A stretch of 64,000 nucleotides of DNA from an uncultured Cyclobacteriaceae bacterium (lineage in GTDB: Bacteria; Bacteroidota; Bacteroidia; Cytophagales; Cyclobacteriaceae), in NCBI GenBank assembly GCA_943788235.1, contig CALSPM010000001.1, positions 1-64,000 of the forward strand, given 5' to 3'. Positions 52,653 to 61,797 of the stretch are shown piece after piece. Each line of letters opens with the position of its first letter. The first letter of the stretch is position 1. The position numbers were made by a program, and so were the translations under genes. Below the pieces are notes generated by a model that ran no database searches, was not told the origin of the DNA, and saw only the letters and a program-made list of their open reading frames with translations.

Positions 52653-53468
52653 TCAATTATTTTTAAAGACAAATTTAGTTAAAAAATCTGTACTATTCGC
52701 ATAATATTCTTCGGCTTCTTTCAAAAAGTTACTGTTAGGGTATTTATCAACGAAAGTTTGATACTTATCTACACAAGCTTTAAAACGTTTATTTTGAACC
52801 GAACGAATGCTGGCTTGCGCATAGTCATGTGCTGTCTTGATGGTCAAGAAGAAAGCCTCTTCTTGAAAAGAAGAACCTGGGAATTCCTTGATGAAATCTT
52901 CTAAAGTGACGATAGCCGCCTCATATTTTCGTAGTTTAAGATATAATCTTGCATTTTCAAATTCTTTTTTTTCTAGTTTAAGTTCTAGTTCGTTAACAAT
53001 TACTCCCGCATTTTTCGCAAATTCTGAAGTGGGGTATTGATTGATGAAATTCTGCATCACATTGATGGCTTCATAGCTCGGCGTTTGATCTAAGTCATAT
53101 TCTGGCGATTGCATATAGAGCGAATAGCCAAACATATAATTGGCCTCAAGTGCTAAATCACTCCGAGAATAAACTTCCAAGAAGGTTTCAAAATAATGGG
53201 CGCTCAGAATAAATAAATCTTGATAGAAGTGCGCGTAGGCATAATAAAAATTGGCAGATTCGGCTTCCTTGGTACCTCGAATAATAGGGAGTATATCGTC
53301 AAAAAGGCCAATAGCTCTGGAAAAATCCTTTTTTTCATAATATTTCATGGCTGCCTCGTATTTCGGCTGCCAATCACTAGTTTTAAGTAATTTCTGGTAC
53401 TCAGTACAACTCGTAACAAAAAGGCATAAAAGGCCTATGAGAGATATTTTGATATAAATTTTGATCAT
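52653..53468 (-). CDS. bamD: outer membrane protein assembly factor BamD
   Basis: Lipoprotein of the beta-barrel assembly machine. The 271 residues start with a lipoprotein signal (IGLLCLFVTSC) and contain TPR repeats: AAMKYYEKKDFSRAIGLFDD, ANFYYAYAHFYQDLFILSAHYF, ARLYLKLRKYEAAIVTLEDF, matching the YfiO/BamD fold. First of the bamD-rpoZ-coaBC-DUF4835-recN run, all on the minus strand. A -7 box TACTTTTG lies at 53490-53497. Confidence 0.92.
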   Translation of the reverse strand: MIKIYIKISLIGLLCLFVTSCTEYQKLLKTSDWQPKYEAAMKYYEKKDFSRAIGLFDDILPIIRGTKEAESANFYYAYAHFYQDLFILSAHYFETFLEVYSRSDLALEANYMFGYSLYMQSPEYDLDQTPSYEAINVMQNFINQYPTSEFAKNAGVIVNELELKLEKKEFENARLYLKLRKYEAAIVTLEDFIKEFPGSSFQEEAFFLTIKTAHDYAQASIRSVQNKRFKACVDKYQTFVDKYPNSNFLKEAEEYYANSTDFLTKFVFKNN

Positions 53469-53489
53469 TTTCTAAAAAATATTGACGTA

Positions 53490-53497
53490 CAAAAGTA
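53490..53497 (-). promoter_or_regulatory. -7 box of the bamD operon
   Basis: TACTTTTG on the minus strand, exact TAnnTTTG match, about 22 bases upstream of bamD. The same octamer serves the OstA-like gene (55164-55171). Confidence 0.45.
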
Positions 53498-53519
53498 ATG
53501 CACTATTGTTATAAATGTA

Positions 53520-55145
53520 TTAATCAGGTGCACCTTGTATTTTCTTGCCATTTTTTCTTTCCTGAAGTTTCTTTTTATTTTCCTCTCTTTCTTGTTCATC
53601 AGGTTTAACTTTCTCTTCAAGATTACTCGAAGGGACCAAATCGCCGTCAAAAATGGGTTTTACAAAAATATCTTGGAGAGAAGGTCTTCGATCAATCATC
53701 CAGTTGAAGTCATCCAGTATTTTGTCTGCTTCTGTAATCATGTGCGGGGGTAAAAATCGACCCTCTGGAGATTTGTATAATGTAAAGTTATTAATTTGAT
53801 TGTTGAGAAAACGAATGGTCATATTGCTTGTTAGCATTTTATTGATCCCTAATAAAACCGTATCTGTTTCATCCATTGAATGGAACAGACTTTCACAATT
53901 ACCATTAATATCAATGTAGTTTAAGCGTTTTTTGAAGAAATAGATGTTCATCAGTCTTCCTTTTATTTGATTGAAATTACTGACTGAATCTTTGGTGATC
54001 AGAAATGCATTTCGTTTTAAGTCCATTTTTTCTATGCTGCTGTCGTTAAGGAAGATAGCGATAGTATCTGATAGGACTTGATTTTGCCCTGTCCATAGAA
54101 CAGGATTTTGATAAAGCATTATAATAGAATCAGCCAAAAGATAAGCGGAAGAATCGGCAATGCCTTGGACATTCATTTTAAATATCCTAATGTCCGGATA
54201 GGCCAATATTCTTCTTACAGAGTCGTATTCACTTTCGATGGCCATCATCGTATCTGCGGCTATGTAAAAGGTATCTAATTTCATAATCTTTTTCATAATG
54301 GCATTACCATATATTTTGCTGTAGCCATTGACCTTATCGTGATAGCCTTCATCGCCGATTAAGATAAGATTATTTTCTTTTGAAGTAAGTTTTACGTTAC
54401 CCTCACCTAAATAGAACTGATTAAAATCATCAAAAAATAATTTATCACCATCCAAGATATATTCGGAGGTTTCAATATTTCCGGATGATATTTCTGTTTG
54501 ACTGATTTCCGTTCGGAATTCACCTCCGTCAGCATATATCATCGTACCTTCTTTATTGATGATCTTAGTTGGGCCAAAGCTGTAAGCTATTTTGGTAAGT
54601 GTATTGTATCTTAAGGTATCAGTTTTTAAGGTAAACTCTGGAGACTGCAAAACTACTGACTGATAAAATCGTGCGATATTTTCCTTGGCGTAAAAATAGC
54701 CTAATTTACTTGAAAGGATATTGGTAGTGTCAATCAACTGTCCTCCATTGTAGTAATAGGCGATTTCGGTGTCTAAGCTGTAATCCAAATGATCAGTATA
54801 GAGTTCCTGATATCCCCGCTTATAAATCACGTCTTCTCGAAGTTGAGCGATGCGATCTTCTCCTTGATATAGGAGCCGATCGGAAGTGACGACAGTTGAA
54901 TCATTGATAATTTTAACATGGTCGTAAGCCTTCATTTGATTTTCGGCTTTTATATAAATAGCACTGTCGCAATAAACAGTAGTCTCTTTCTGAACAAAGA
55001 CCACACTGTCAATGAGATATCTTATCGATTGACCCACTTTTCGAACTACTTCCTGCTTACCTTTGGCTGTATATTTAATTCTCTTCTGAGCCATAGATGC
55101 TAAAGAGAGGAAGAGTAACATAAGTAATATAAGGTAGTTTCGCAT
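53520..55145 (-). CDS. OstA-like protein (LPS transport-related)
   Basis: Exported 541-residue protein: signal peptide (LILLMLLFLSLASMAQ) followed by OstA/LptA-like beta-jellyroll repeats (VFVQKETTVYCDSAIYIKAE, DHVKIINDSTVVTSDRLLYQ, IYGNAIMKKIMKLDTFYIAA). The C-terminus is highly charged (KPDEQEREENKKKLQERKNG). Bacteroidota have this long form instead of short LptA. It likely bridges LPS through the periplasm with the LptF/G-type permease at 44.6 kb. Confidence 0.88.
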   Translation of the reverse strand: MRNYLILLMLLFLSLASMAQKRIKYTAKGKQEVVRKVGQSIRYLIDSVVFVQKETTVYCDSAIYIKAENQMKAYDHVKIINDSTVVTSDRLLYQGEDRIAQLREDVIYKRGYQELYTDHLDYSLDTEIAYYYNGGQLIDTTNILSSKLGYFYAKENIARFYQSVVLQSPEFTLKTDTLRYNTLTKIAYSFGPTKIINKEGTMIYADGGEFRTEISQTEISSGNIETSEYILDGDKLFFDDFNQFYLGEGNVKLTSKENNLILIGDEGYHDKVNGYSKIYGNAIMKKIMKLDTFYIAADTMMAIESEYDSVRRILAYPDIRIFKMNVQGIADSSAYLLADSIIMLYQNPVLWTGQNQVLSDTIAIFLNDSSIEKMDLKRNAFLITKDSVSNFNQIKGRLMNIYFFKKRLNYIDINGNCESLFHSMDETDTVLLGINKMLTSNMTIRFLNNQINNFTLYKSPEGRFLPPHMITEADKILDDFNWMIDRRPSLQDIFVKPIFDGDLVPSSNLEEKVKPDEQEREENKKKLQERKNGKKIQGAPD

Positions 55146-55163
55146 CTCAATTTAATTGGTCTG

Positions 55164-55171
55164 CAAAAGTA
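55164..55171 (-). promoter_or_regulatory. -7 box of the OstA-like gene
   Basis: TACTTTTG on the minus strand, 19 bases before the start codon, exact match to TAnnTTTG; no clear -33 box. Confidence 0.45.
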
Positions 55172-55205
55172 GTATATATAATGACAGTAAAATAGCGTTA
55201 ATTTT

Positions 55206-56552
55206 ATGTTAGCAAAATTAAAAGCTCATATTGAATCTCATCATTTATTTAGTATCCAAGACCGGCTGCTTTTAGGAGTAAGCGCTGGGGTTGATTCTAT
55301 CGTGCTTGCGCATTTGTTAAAGGAGCTATCCTTCGACTTTTTTATTGCTCACATGAATTTTGGCCTTCGAGGTCAGGAATCAGAGTTGGATGCTGATTTT
55401 ATTGAGCAATGGGGCCGAAATCATGGGATTATTACTCACATTTTAAAGGTGGATACTGAGGTCTATGCAAAAAAAAATCAGGTATCGATTCAAATGGCTG
55501 CTCGATCATTGCGTTATGATTGGTTTTCTGAGTTGGCTTCTTTGCATAAATGTTCGGCTGTATTAACAGCGCATCATGCTGATGATAACTTAGAGACCGT
55601 TTTATTTAATTTGACCAAAGGAACGGGTATCCGAGGTTTAAGAGGCATGAAAATACAACAGGGACTTTTGGTACGTCCCTTATTAATTTTTGACAAACAA
55701 GAAATAATAAATTATGCAGAGAAACAGCGTATTTCATGGCGTGAAGATTTGTCCAACGCCAGCAATAAGTATGTGCGCAATAAAATTCGTAATAAAGTAT
55801 TGCCTGTTCTGAAAGAGCTCAATCCTTCAGTCTTACAAACTTTTGGGAATACGCAAGCTCGTCTTATCGCCACTGAAATGTTACTCGACCAAAAGGTTTC
55901 GGACCTGAAGACACAATATTTCAAATCAGGTAAAATAGATTGTTTAAACGTTTCTTGGGTTCGAGATCATCCATTGGATAGTTTGTTGCTTTTTGAATTG
56001 CTTGAAAGTTATCAGTTGGGCTATGCGCAATTCAAGCAGATTTTTAGATCAGTGGTTCAGAATCATTCGGCCATGTTTTATTGGGATGCATACCAATTGA
56101 ACGTAGATAGGCACAAAGTTTGGATTGGGACAACAGATCAGATCATTGATCCAGCAGCACGAAGAACCATATCTAATGCATTGGAGGCGGTTGCATTTTA
56201 TAATTATCAGTTTACTTTCACTCTTATTCCATCGACTACTGAACCAGTTGATAAAAGTTTGAACATTGCTTATTTGGATATGAAGAAATTGATCTTTCCA
56301 CTTACCCTAAGAAAATGGGAAAAAGGAGATTATTTTTATCCCTTGGGTATGACTCAAAAGAAAAAAGTCAGTGACTTTTTGATAGATCAAAAAATCCCTA
56401 TGATTAGGAAGGAAAGTCTTTTAATATTGACCTCTAAACAAGGAATTTGCTGGCTTGTTGGTCTCCGCATTGACGATCGATTCCGGTTGAAAAACTCAAC
56501 CAAGGATATTTTAAGAGTGGAGATGAAAGATTTGAAGGGAAATGATGGATAG
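55206..56552 (+). CDS. tilS: tRNA(Ile)-lysidine synthetase
   Basis: Modifies C34 of the tRNA-Ile CAU anticodon to lysidine. The 448 residues have the PP-loop (LLGVSAGVDSIVLAHLL), the next conserved HMNFGLRG and LTAHHADDNLET, and the NKIRNKVLP region, plus a C-terminal TilS domain (RKWEKGDYFYPLGMTQKKKVSDF). The PP-loop reads SAGVDS where SGGxDS is more common. Divergent from the OstA-like gene with a 60-base spacer. Confidence 0.95.
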   Translation: MLAKLKAHIESHHLFSIQDRLLLGVSAGVDSIVLAHLLKELSFDFFIAHMNFGLRGQESELDADFIEQWGRNHGIITHILKVDTEVYAKKNQVSIQMAARSLRYDWFSELASLHKCSAVLTAHHADDNLETVLFNLTKGTGIRGLRGMKIQQGLLVRPLLIFDKQEIINYAEKQRISWREDLSNASNKYVRNKIRNKVLPVLKELNPSVLQTFGNTQARLIATEMLLDQKVSDLKTQYFKSGKIDCLNVSWVRDHPLDSLLLFELLESYQLGYAQFKQIFRSVVQNHSAMFYWDAYQLNVDRHKVWIGTTDQIIDPAARRTISNALEAVAFYNYQFTFTLIPSTTEPVDKSLNIAYLDMKKLIFPLTLRKWEKGDYFYPLGMTQKKKVSDFLIDQKIPMIRKESLLILTSKQGICWLVGLRIDDRFRLKNSTKDILRVEMKDLKGNDG

Positions 56553-56644
56553 TAAAATATAAATGCGTAGTACTTTCAGGGTTTCGGTTAACATTTAAAT
56601 TTGTGATATCAGTAGCATTACTTTTCTATTAATACCTTGGCGTG

Positions 56645-56652
56645 TAACTTTG
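56645..56652 (+). promoter_or_regulatory. -7 box of mdh
   Basis: TAACTTTG, exact TAnnTTTG match, 44 bases upstream of the mdh start. The -33 position has no TTTG. Confidence 0.4.
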
Positions 56653-56696
56653 TTTTGCCATATAGATCGGCTCAAGTTTAAACTAAAAAAAAATAG

Positions 56697-57635
56697 ATGA
56701 AGGTTACCGTTGTTGGAGCAGGAGCTGTTGGAGCTACTTGTGCAGAAAATATTACACGCAAACATTTGTGCGAAGAAGTGGTTCTCTTGGATATTAAGGA
56801 AGGCCTTGCAGAAGGTAAAGCCATGGATATGAATCAATGTGCTACTTTAAATGGGTTCAATACAAAGGTAATTGGATCGACCAATGATTATGTTTCTACC
56901 GCCGATTCTGAAGTAGTAGTGATTACCTCTGGTATCCCAAGAAAACCGGGAATGACACGTGAGGAATTAATTGGCACCAATGCTGGTATCGTTCAAACGG
57001 TAACAGAAAATATCCTTAAGTACTCACCAAATACCATTATTATCGTTATTTCAAATCCCATGGACACCATGACTTACCTGAGTGTAAAGTCCAGTGGTTT
57101 ACCTAAAGAGCGAGTCATCGGTATGGGGGGATTGTTGGATAGCAGCAGATTTAAGTATCGTTTGAGTGAAGCCATCGGTTGTTCGCCATTGGATTTGCAA
57201 GCAGTGGTCATTGGCGGGCATGGTGACACCACAATGATTCCTTTAATCAAGCATGCTACCTACAATAGTACACCTGTTACCCATTTTATAACGGAAGATG
57301 AGCAGGTAAAAGTAGTTGAAGAAACCATGCTAGGAGGTGCGACTTTGACCAAACTCATAGGGACTTCTGCTTGGTATGCTCCGGGTGCTGCTGGAGCGTT
57401 TTTAGTGGAGAGCATTGTACGTGATCAGAAAAAATTATTTTCCTCATGTGTATATCTTGATGGTGAATATGGACAATCTGATATTTGTATTGGCGTGCCA
57501 ACAATCATTGGTAAAAATGGATTAGAAAAGATCATCGATTATCATTTAGATTCAGCTGAGAAGGTCAAATTTGACGCTAGTGCAGTTGCAGTACGCAATA
57601 TGAATGGTGCCCTAAAGGATCTTAACTTAATATAA
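56697..57635 (+). CDS. mdh: malate dehydrogenase (lactate-dehydrogenase-like type)
   Basis: NAD-dependent TCA-cycle enzyme. The 312 residues have the Rossmann start VTVVGAGAVGATCAENI, VVVITSGIPRKPGMTREEL (substrate Arg loop), SNPMDTMTYL and the catalytic VIGGHGDTTMIPL His. Consistent with the tetrameric MDH type 3 of Bacteroidota. Stands alone between tilS and the aldo/keto reductase gene. Confidence 0.95.
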   Translation: MKVTVVGAGAVGATCAENITRKHLCEEVVLLDIKEGLAEGKAMDMNQCATLNGFNTKVIGSTNDYVSTADSEVVVITSGIPRKPGMTREELIGTNAGIVQTVTENILKYSPNTIIIVISNPMDTMTYLSVKSSGLPKERVIGMGGLLDSSRFKYRLSEAIGCSPLDLQAVVIGGHGDTTMIPLIKHATYNSTPVTHFITEDEQVKVVEETMLGGATLTKLIGTSAWYAPGAAGAFLVESIVRDQKKLFSSCVYLDGEYGQSDICIGVPTIIGKNGLEKIIDYHLDSAEKVKFDASAVAVRNMNGALKDLNLI

Positions 57636-57721
57636 AATACGATTAGTTTAGAAAGTAGATAAAAAAATGTCTTAATGGGTTTTATCGACTTTAAGTAGTG
57701 GAGAACAAAAAATTGGTTCGG

Positions 57722-58630
57722 TTAGGGCAATTCGACTCCGGTAGAAGCATTGTATATTTCGTACCATTGTTCCATTGATAACTTGAGTTCAAGTCCGTCA
57801 AATGCTGTTTGAATACGCTCAATTTTTCCACTACCGACGATGGGCATGATTTGACTAGGGTGTTTTACGATCCAAGCGTAGACTACTTGGTCTATACTTT
57901 TTGCCCCAATTTCCTTAGTTATTTTTTCAAGAACCTTCAGGATTTTGATACCTTTTGTAGTGGTCGGATGAAAGAGCTTACCTCCAGATAAAGGTGACCA
58001 TGACATTGGCTTTATTTGTTCCTTCAAACAAAAATCTAAATTACCATTTTCAAAATGCTCCAGACAACTGGGTGAAATTTCGATTTGATTGGTCAATAGT
58101 TTTTGATGCCAATGCTTTTGAAGCATTTCAAACTGCCCAGGGGTAAAATTAGAAACACCAAAATAACGCACCTTGCCTGCTTGATATAATTCGTCAAGGG
58201 CTCGGGTAACCTCTTCGGGGTCAAAGAAGGGAGCGGGTCGATGCAAAAGGAGTAAATCGATGGTATCAATACCTAAATTTTGTAGAGATTGCTCAGCCGA
58301 TTGTAGGATGTGTTGATAACTGTAATCATAGATTTGCAACTTTCTCTCGGGATATTTATCAGAACGCAGCTTAATACCACATTTTGTAATAATTTGTATA
58401 TCTTTTTTAAGGGAAGGTTGCAGGCGGAGGGCATCTCCAAAAATCTTTTCACAGCTATAATCTCCATAAATGTCCGCATGGTCAAAGCTGGTAATGCCCA
58501 TCTCCATGATTTCTTCCAAAAAAGCGACTAAATCTTTTTTGCCAAGATTCCAATCCTTGAGTCTCCAAAGACCATGAATGATGCGAGATAGTGATAAATC
58601 AGTTGCGAGTGGTAAGCTATTTACGGGCAT
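57722..58630 (-). CDS. aldo/keto reductase
   Basis: NADPH-dependent oxidoreductase of the YdhF-like branch. The 302 residues show the TIM barrel with GITSFDHADIYGDYSCE (Asp/Tyr of the tetrad), DLLLLHRPAPFFDPEEV, VRYFGVSNFTPGQFEML, MSWSPLSGGKLF and the cofactor-binding IMPIVGSGKIERI. Substrate not known. Convergent with mdh (87-base gap), divergent from the exported isomerase gene. Confidence 0.93.
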   Translation of the reverse strand: MPVNSLPLATDLSLSRIIHGLWRLKDWNLGKKDLVAFLEEIMEMGITSFDHADIYGDYSCEKIFGDALRLQPSLKKDIQIITKCGIKLRSDKYPERKLQIYDYSYQHILQSAEQSLQNLGIDTIDLLLLHRPAPFFDPEEVTRALDELYQAGKVRYFGVSNFTPGQFEMLQKHWHQKLLTNQIEISPSCLEHFENGNLDFCLKEQIKPMSWSPLSGGKLFHPTTTKGIKILKVLEKITKEIGAKSIDQVVYAWIVKHPSQIMPIVGSGKIERIQTAFDGLELKLSMEQWYEIYNASTGVELP

Positions 58631-58782
58631 ACTCTTCAGATATTAAATATTATATAATTTAGGTCAACGATTGAAATCATTCGCTTATTCATCGACAATG
58701 TAAATTAAAAACCTAAAAATAGAATGGTACGCTTTTAATTTATTAATTTGAAATATTTATTTTACTTCAAAGATCAAATAAT

Positions 58783-59622
58783 ATGAGATCCCGCAGAAAT
58801 TTTATTTATCAAACGACTGCTTTGGCAGTTGGGAGCCTGACTTTACCTTCATTCATTCCAACTCAAAGCGCACGTAAAGACGTTGGTGTACAACTCTACA
58901 CTTTTAGAGGCGCTATGATCCAAGATCCAAAAGGGACGCTCTCAAAAGTTGCTGAATTAGGGTTCAAGCAATTGGAAAGTGCACGGAGTGATAAAGGCTT
59001 ATATTATGGATTGACTCCCATTGAGATGCGTGATACTTGCAAGGCATTAGGTCTTTCTATTAGAAGTGGACATGTTCATTTAGATACGGATTGGAATCAG
59101 ACCATGGAGCAGGCCGCTGAAGCTGGACAGGAATATGTGATTTGTTCATCTATGCCAACTGAAGGCCAGGATATTGATAATTATCTCAGGGTAGCTGAAG
59201 CATTCAATAAGGCTGGAGAAGACTGCAAAAAACTAGGATTGAAGTTCGGATATCACAACCATTCCTATGAGTTTGAGTCTGATAAGGGGCAAGTGCTCTA
59301 TGATGTGCTCCTTGAAAATACAGATTCTAGTTTAGTTCATATGGAATTAGATTTAGGTTGGGTGGTCATGGGGGGAAAGAATCCTATTGACTATTTCAAT
59401 GAATATCCAGGAAGATTTCCTTTATGGCATCTTAAAGATATGAGCATCTTGGAAGGGGAGAGTACAGAATTTGGTAAGGGAGATTTAAACATAGCCGAAA
59501 TGCTTGAAAACATTGATTTAGCTGGAGTCAAATACATGTTTATGGAGCAAGAACAATATGATAATAATCCCTTTGATAGTATTCAATATAATTTAAATTA
59601 TTTGGCAAAATTGGGCGAGTAA
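58783..59622 (+). CDS. exported sugar phosphate isomerase/epimerase-like protein
   Basis: A 279-residue xylose-isomerase-like TIM-barrel protein with a Tat signal (RSRRNFIYQTTALAVGSLTL). Motifs include VGVQLYTFRGAM, GFKQLESA, GYHNHSYEFE, MELDLGWVVMGGKNP and KDMSILEGE, with metal-binding Glu, His and Asp. The Tat leader places it in the periplasm. Substrate unknown; such proteins are common in Bacteroidota sugar-acid utilisation. Confidence 0.9.
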   Translation: MRSRRNFIYQTTALAVGSLTLPSFIPTQSARKDVGVQLYTFRGAMIQDPKGTLSKVAELGFKQLESARSDKGLYYGLTPIEMRDTCKALGLSIRSGHVHLDTDWNQTMEQAAEAGQEYVICSSMPTEGQDIDNYLRVAEAFNKAGEDCKKLGLKFGYHNHSYEFESDKGQVLYDVLLENTDSSLVHMELDLGWVVMGGKNPIDYFNEYPGRFPLWHLKDMSILEGESTEFGKGDLNIAEMLENIDLAGVKYMFMEQEQYDNNPFDSIQYNLNYLAKLGE

Positions 59623-59799
59623 TTTAATCTATTGATTTTTTTGTGACAGCTCCGAACAATCTCTTTGCACATTGAGTATTTAGGGTGAAATTAAAATAGT
59701 CAAGATTTCGGAACATCCTTTTATTATCCATATTCCGTTTAAAAAACCTTGATTGATATCTTGATGAGTCAGCATTAAATTAGTATTAAAAAAATATTT

Positions 59800-61797
59800 A
59801 TGTGTACTTACTCTTATAAATCTCAATGGCTCGTATGGGCCATGCTATTGGGCATGGCGTCAAATTCTTTGGCGCAATCATTTGAAATTATCGTTGCTTC
59901 GGATGAAATAGAACTCTCTTCAGAAGGGTATCATCAAATTTTAGTTCAAGCAGTAGATGCCCAAAACCAGGTCATTCCTGAAGTAAATTTCAGTTTCTAT
60001 TCGTCGGCTCCCCAAATATTTAAAGTAGATAAAAAGGGCTTAATTACCCCACTAGAACCCGGTCAAGGGAACGTAATTGTCATTGGTAGGTTGGAGGGAA
60101 TGAAAGACTATCAGCGATTGAACTTGTGGGTAAATGTGAAGCATTCAGAAGGCACAGACCTTAAAATCACGAATCTACCCTCGGGGATTTTTGCAGGTCA
60201 AAGAATTGGCATGCAGGTGCAATTATTGGATGTACAAAATTATCAAATTTCCAACCCAAATTTGGTATTTGAAAGCAGTGATACGCATGTGGCTAGTGTA
60301 GACATTTTTGGAAACATCACCGCTCATCAAAAAGGCAAGACAGTTATTAAAGTAAGCTCAGGTAAAATTTCAACAGAGACGGTCATTGCTGTGAAAAAAA
60401 ATCCAGTGACATCAATAGAATTATCGAGCAATGTTCAGGAGGCAGTAACAGGAGAGGTAGTTTATTTTGATGCTCAAGCAATTGACAACGAGGGAGATCT
60501 TATTGCAGCGATTCCCTTTATTTTTTCTTTTACGGGAGTTTCTGCAAGCCCTTCAGAGTATGCCTCCGGCATGATCAAAGACAATGGAAACTTTGTTGCC
60601 GATGTATCAGGTATTTATACCATTGTAGCTGCTTTTGGGGGGAGGGAAGCACGGAGAACACTTCAAGTTTCAGCTCGAAATGTTACAGAAAAGGTTCAAC
60701 TGAAAGGGCATGGTACTGTAAGTAATGTACATACATCCGACCTGTGGGTATGGGAAGGTATCGATGGAAGAGATTATTGTGTGACGGGCACCTGGGGAGG
60801 AAATGGTGAGGCTTATTTCTGGGATGTGACGGATCCTAATCAGCTGATTCCTATAGATACCATTAGGGTTGATGCACGTACGGTAAATGATGTTAAGGTT
60901 TCTGAAGATGGTAAAATTTGTGTAATTTCTCGAGAAGGGGCTTCCAATAGGAAAAATGGTTTAGTGATCATCGATGTCAGTAATCCGGCCGAGGCGGACA
61001 TTATCGCTACCTATGATGAAGGTTTGACCGGGGGCGTGCACAATGTTTTTATATATAAAAATCATATCTATGCGCTAAGCAATGGTGAAAGATATGATAT
61101 TATCAATATTGAAGATCCAAAGTCTCCTAAAAAGGTAGGTACTTTTGAATTAGATGAACCAGGTCATTCGATACATGATGTTTGGATAGAGGATGGCATA
61201 GCGTATTCCTCTAATTGGGCCTATGGTGTTTGGATGGTGGATGTGGGTAACGGAATGGCTGGAGGGACACCCTCGAATCCAAAACGTATAGCTAATTATG
61301 CGTATCCAAGTGGATGGAATCATGCTGCTTTTCCTTACCATGATAAAAAAACAGGTAAATTTTATGTGATTGCCGGAGATGAGGCTTTTCCGAATGGATT
61401 AAATACTGAGGATGGGCCAACCATTCCAGCTGGATTTCTTCATATCATAGATTTCACAGATTTAGAGCACCCCGTTGAAGTAGCTAAATATGAAGTGCCG
61501 GGAGCAGGTTCTCATAATTTATGGGTAGAAGGAGACTTGTTATATGTTGGTAACTATAATGCAGGCTTGCGAGTAGTTGATCTTTCTGGAGAATTAATGG
61601 GAGACCTTTTCAAGCAAGGTAGAGAAATTGCATGGTTCTTGCCTGCTGATGCCAAAGGTAGAATACCCAATGCACCGATGACTTGGGGACCCCAACCTCA
61701 TAAAGGCCATGTATTTTTCACGGATTGGAACAGTGGATTATGGTCAGTGAAAATAGATATTATAAAGCCAAAAAACATTAAAGTGGAAAAAAGATGA
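59800..61797 (+). CDS. secreted LVIVD-repeat beta-propeller protein with Ig-like domains
   Basis: Of 665 residues, a signal peptide (MLLGMASNSLAQ) precedes two or three bacterial Ig-like (BIG2-type) domains at about 25-290 (VASVDIFGNITAHQKGKTVI) and a propeller with LVIVD-like repeats at about 300-650 (NGLVIIDVSNPAEADIIATY, YDIINIEDPKSPKKVGTF, LHIIDFTDLEHPVEVAKY, GLRVVDLSG). The ATG at 59800 fits the leader. The stop overlaps the next gene start by 4 bases. Role unknown: possibly binds ligands or partners at the cell surface. Confidence 0.87.
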   Translation: MCTYSYKSQWLVWAMLLGMASNSLAQSFEIIVASDEIELSSEGYHQILVQAVDAQNQVIPEVNFSFYSSAPQIFKVDKKGLITPLEPGQGNVIVIGRLEGMKDYQRLNLWVNVKHSEGTDLKITNLPSGIFAGQRIGMQVQLLDVQNYQISNPNLVFESSDTHVASVDIFGNITAHQKGKTVIKVSSGKISTETVIAVKKNPVTSIELSSNVQEAVTGEVVYFDAQAIDNEGDLIAAIPFIFSFTGVSASPSEYASGMIKDNGNFVADVSGIYTIVAAFGGREARRTLQVSARNVTEKVQLKGHGTVSNVHTSDLWVWEGIDGRDYCVTGTWGGNGEAYFWDVTDPNQLIPIDTIRVDARTVNDVKVSEDGKICVISREGASNRKNGLVIIDVSNPAEADIIATYDEGLTGGVHNVFIYKNHIYALSNGERYDIINIEDPKSPKKVGTFELDEPGHSIHDVWIEDGIAYSSNWAYGVWMVDVGNGMAGGTPSNPKRIANYAYPSGWNHAAFPYHDKKTGKFYVIAGDEAFPNGLNTEDGPTIPAGFLHIIDFTDLEHPVEVAKYEVPGAGSHNLWVEGDLLYVGNYNAGLRVVDLSGELMGDLFKQGREIAWFLPADAKGRIPNAPMTWGPQPHKGHVFFTDWNSGLWSVKIDIIKPKNIKVEKR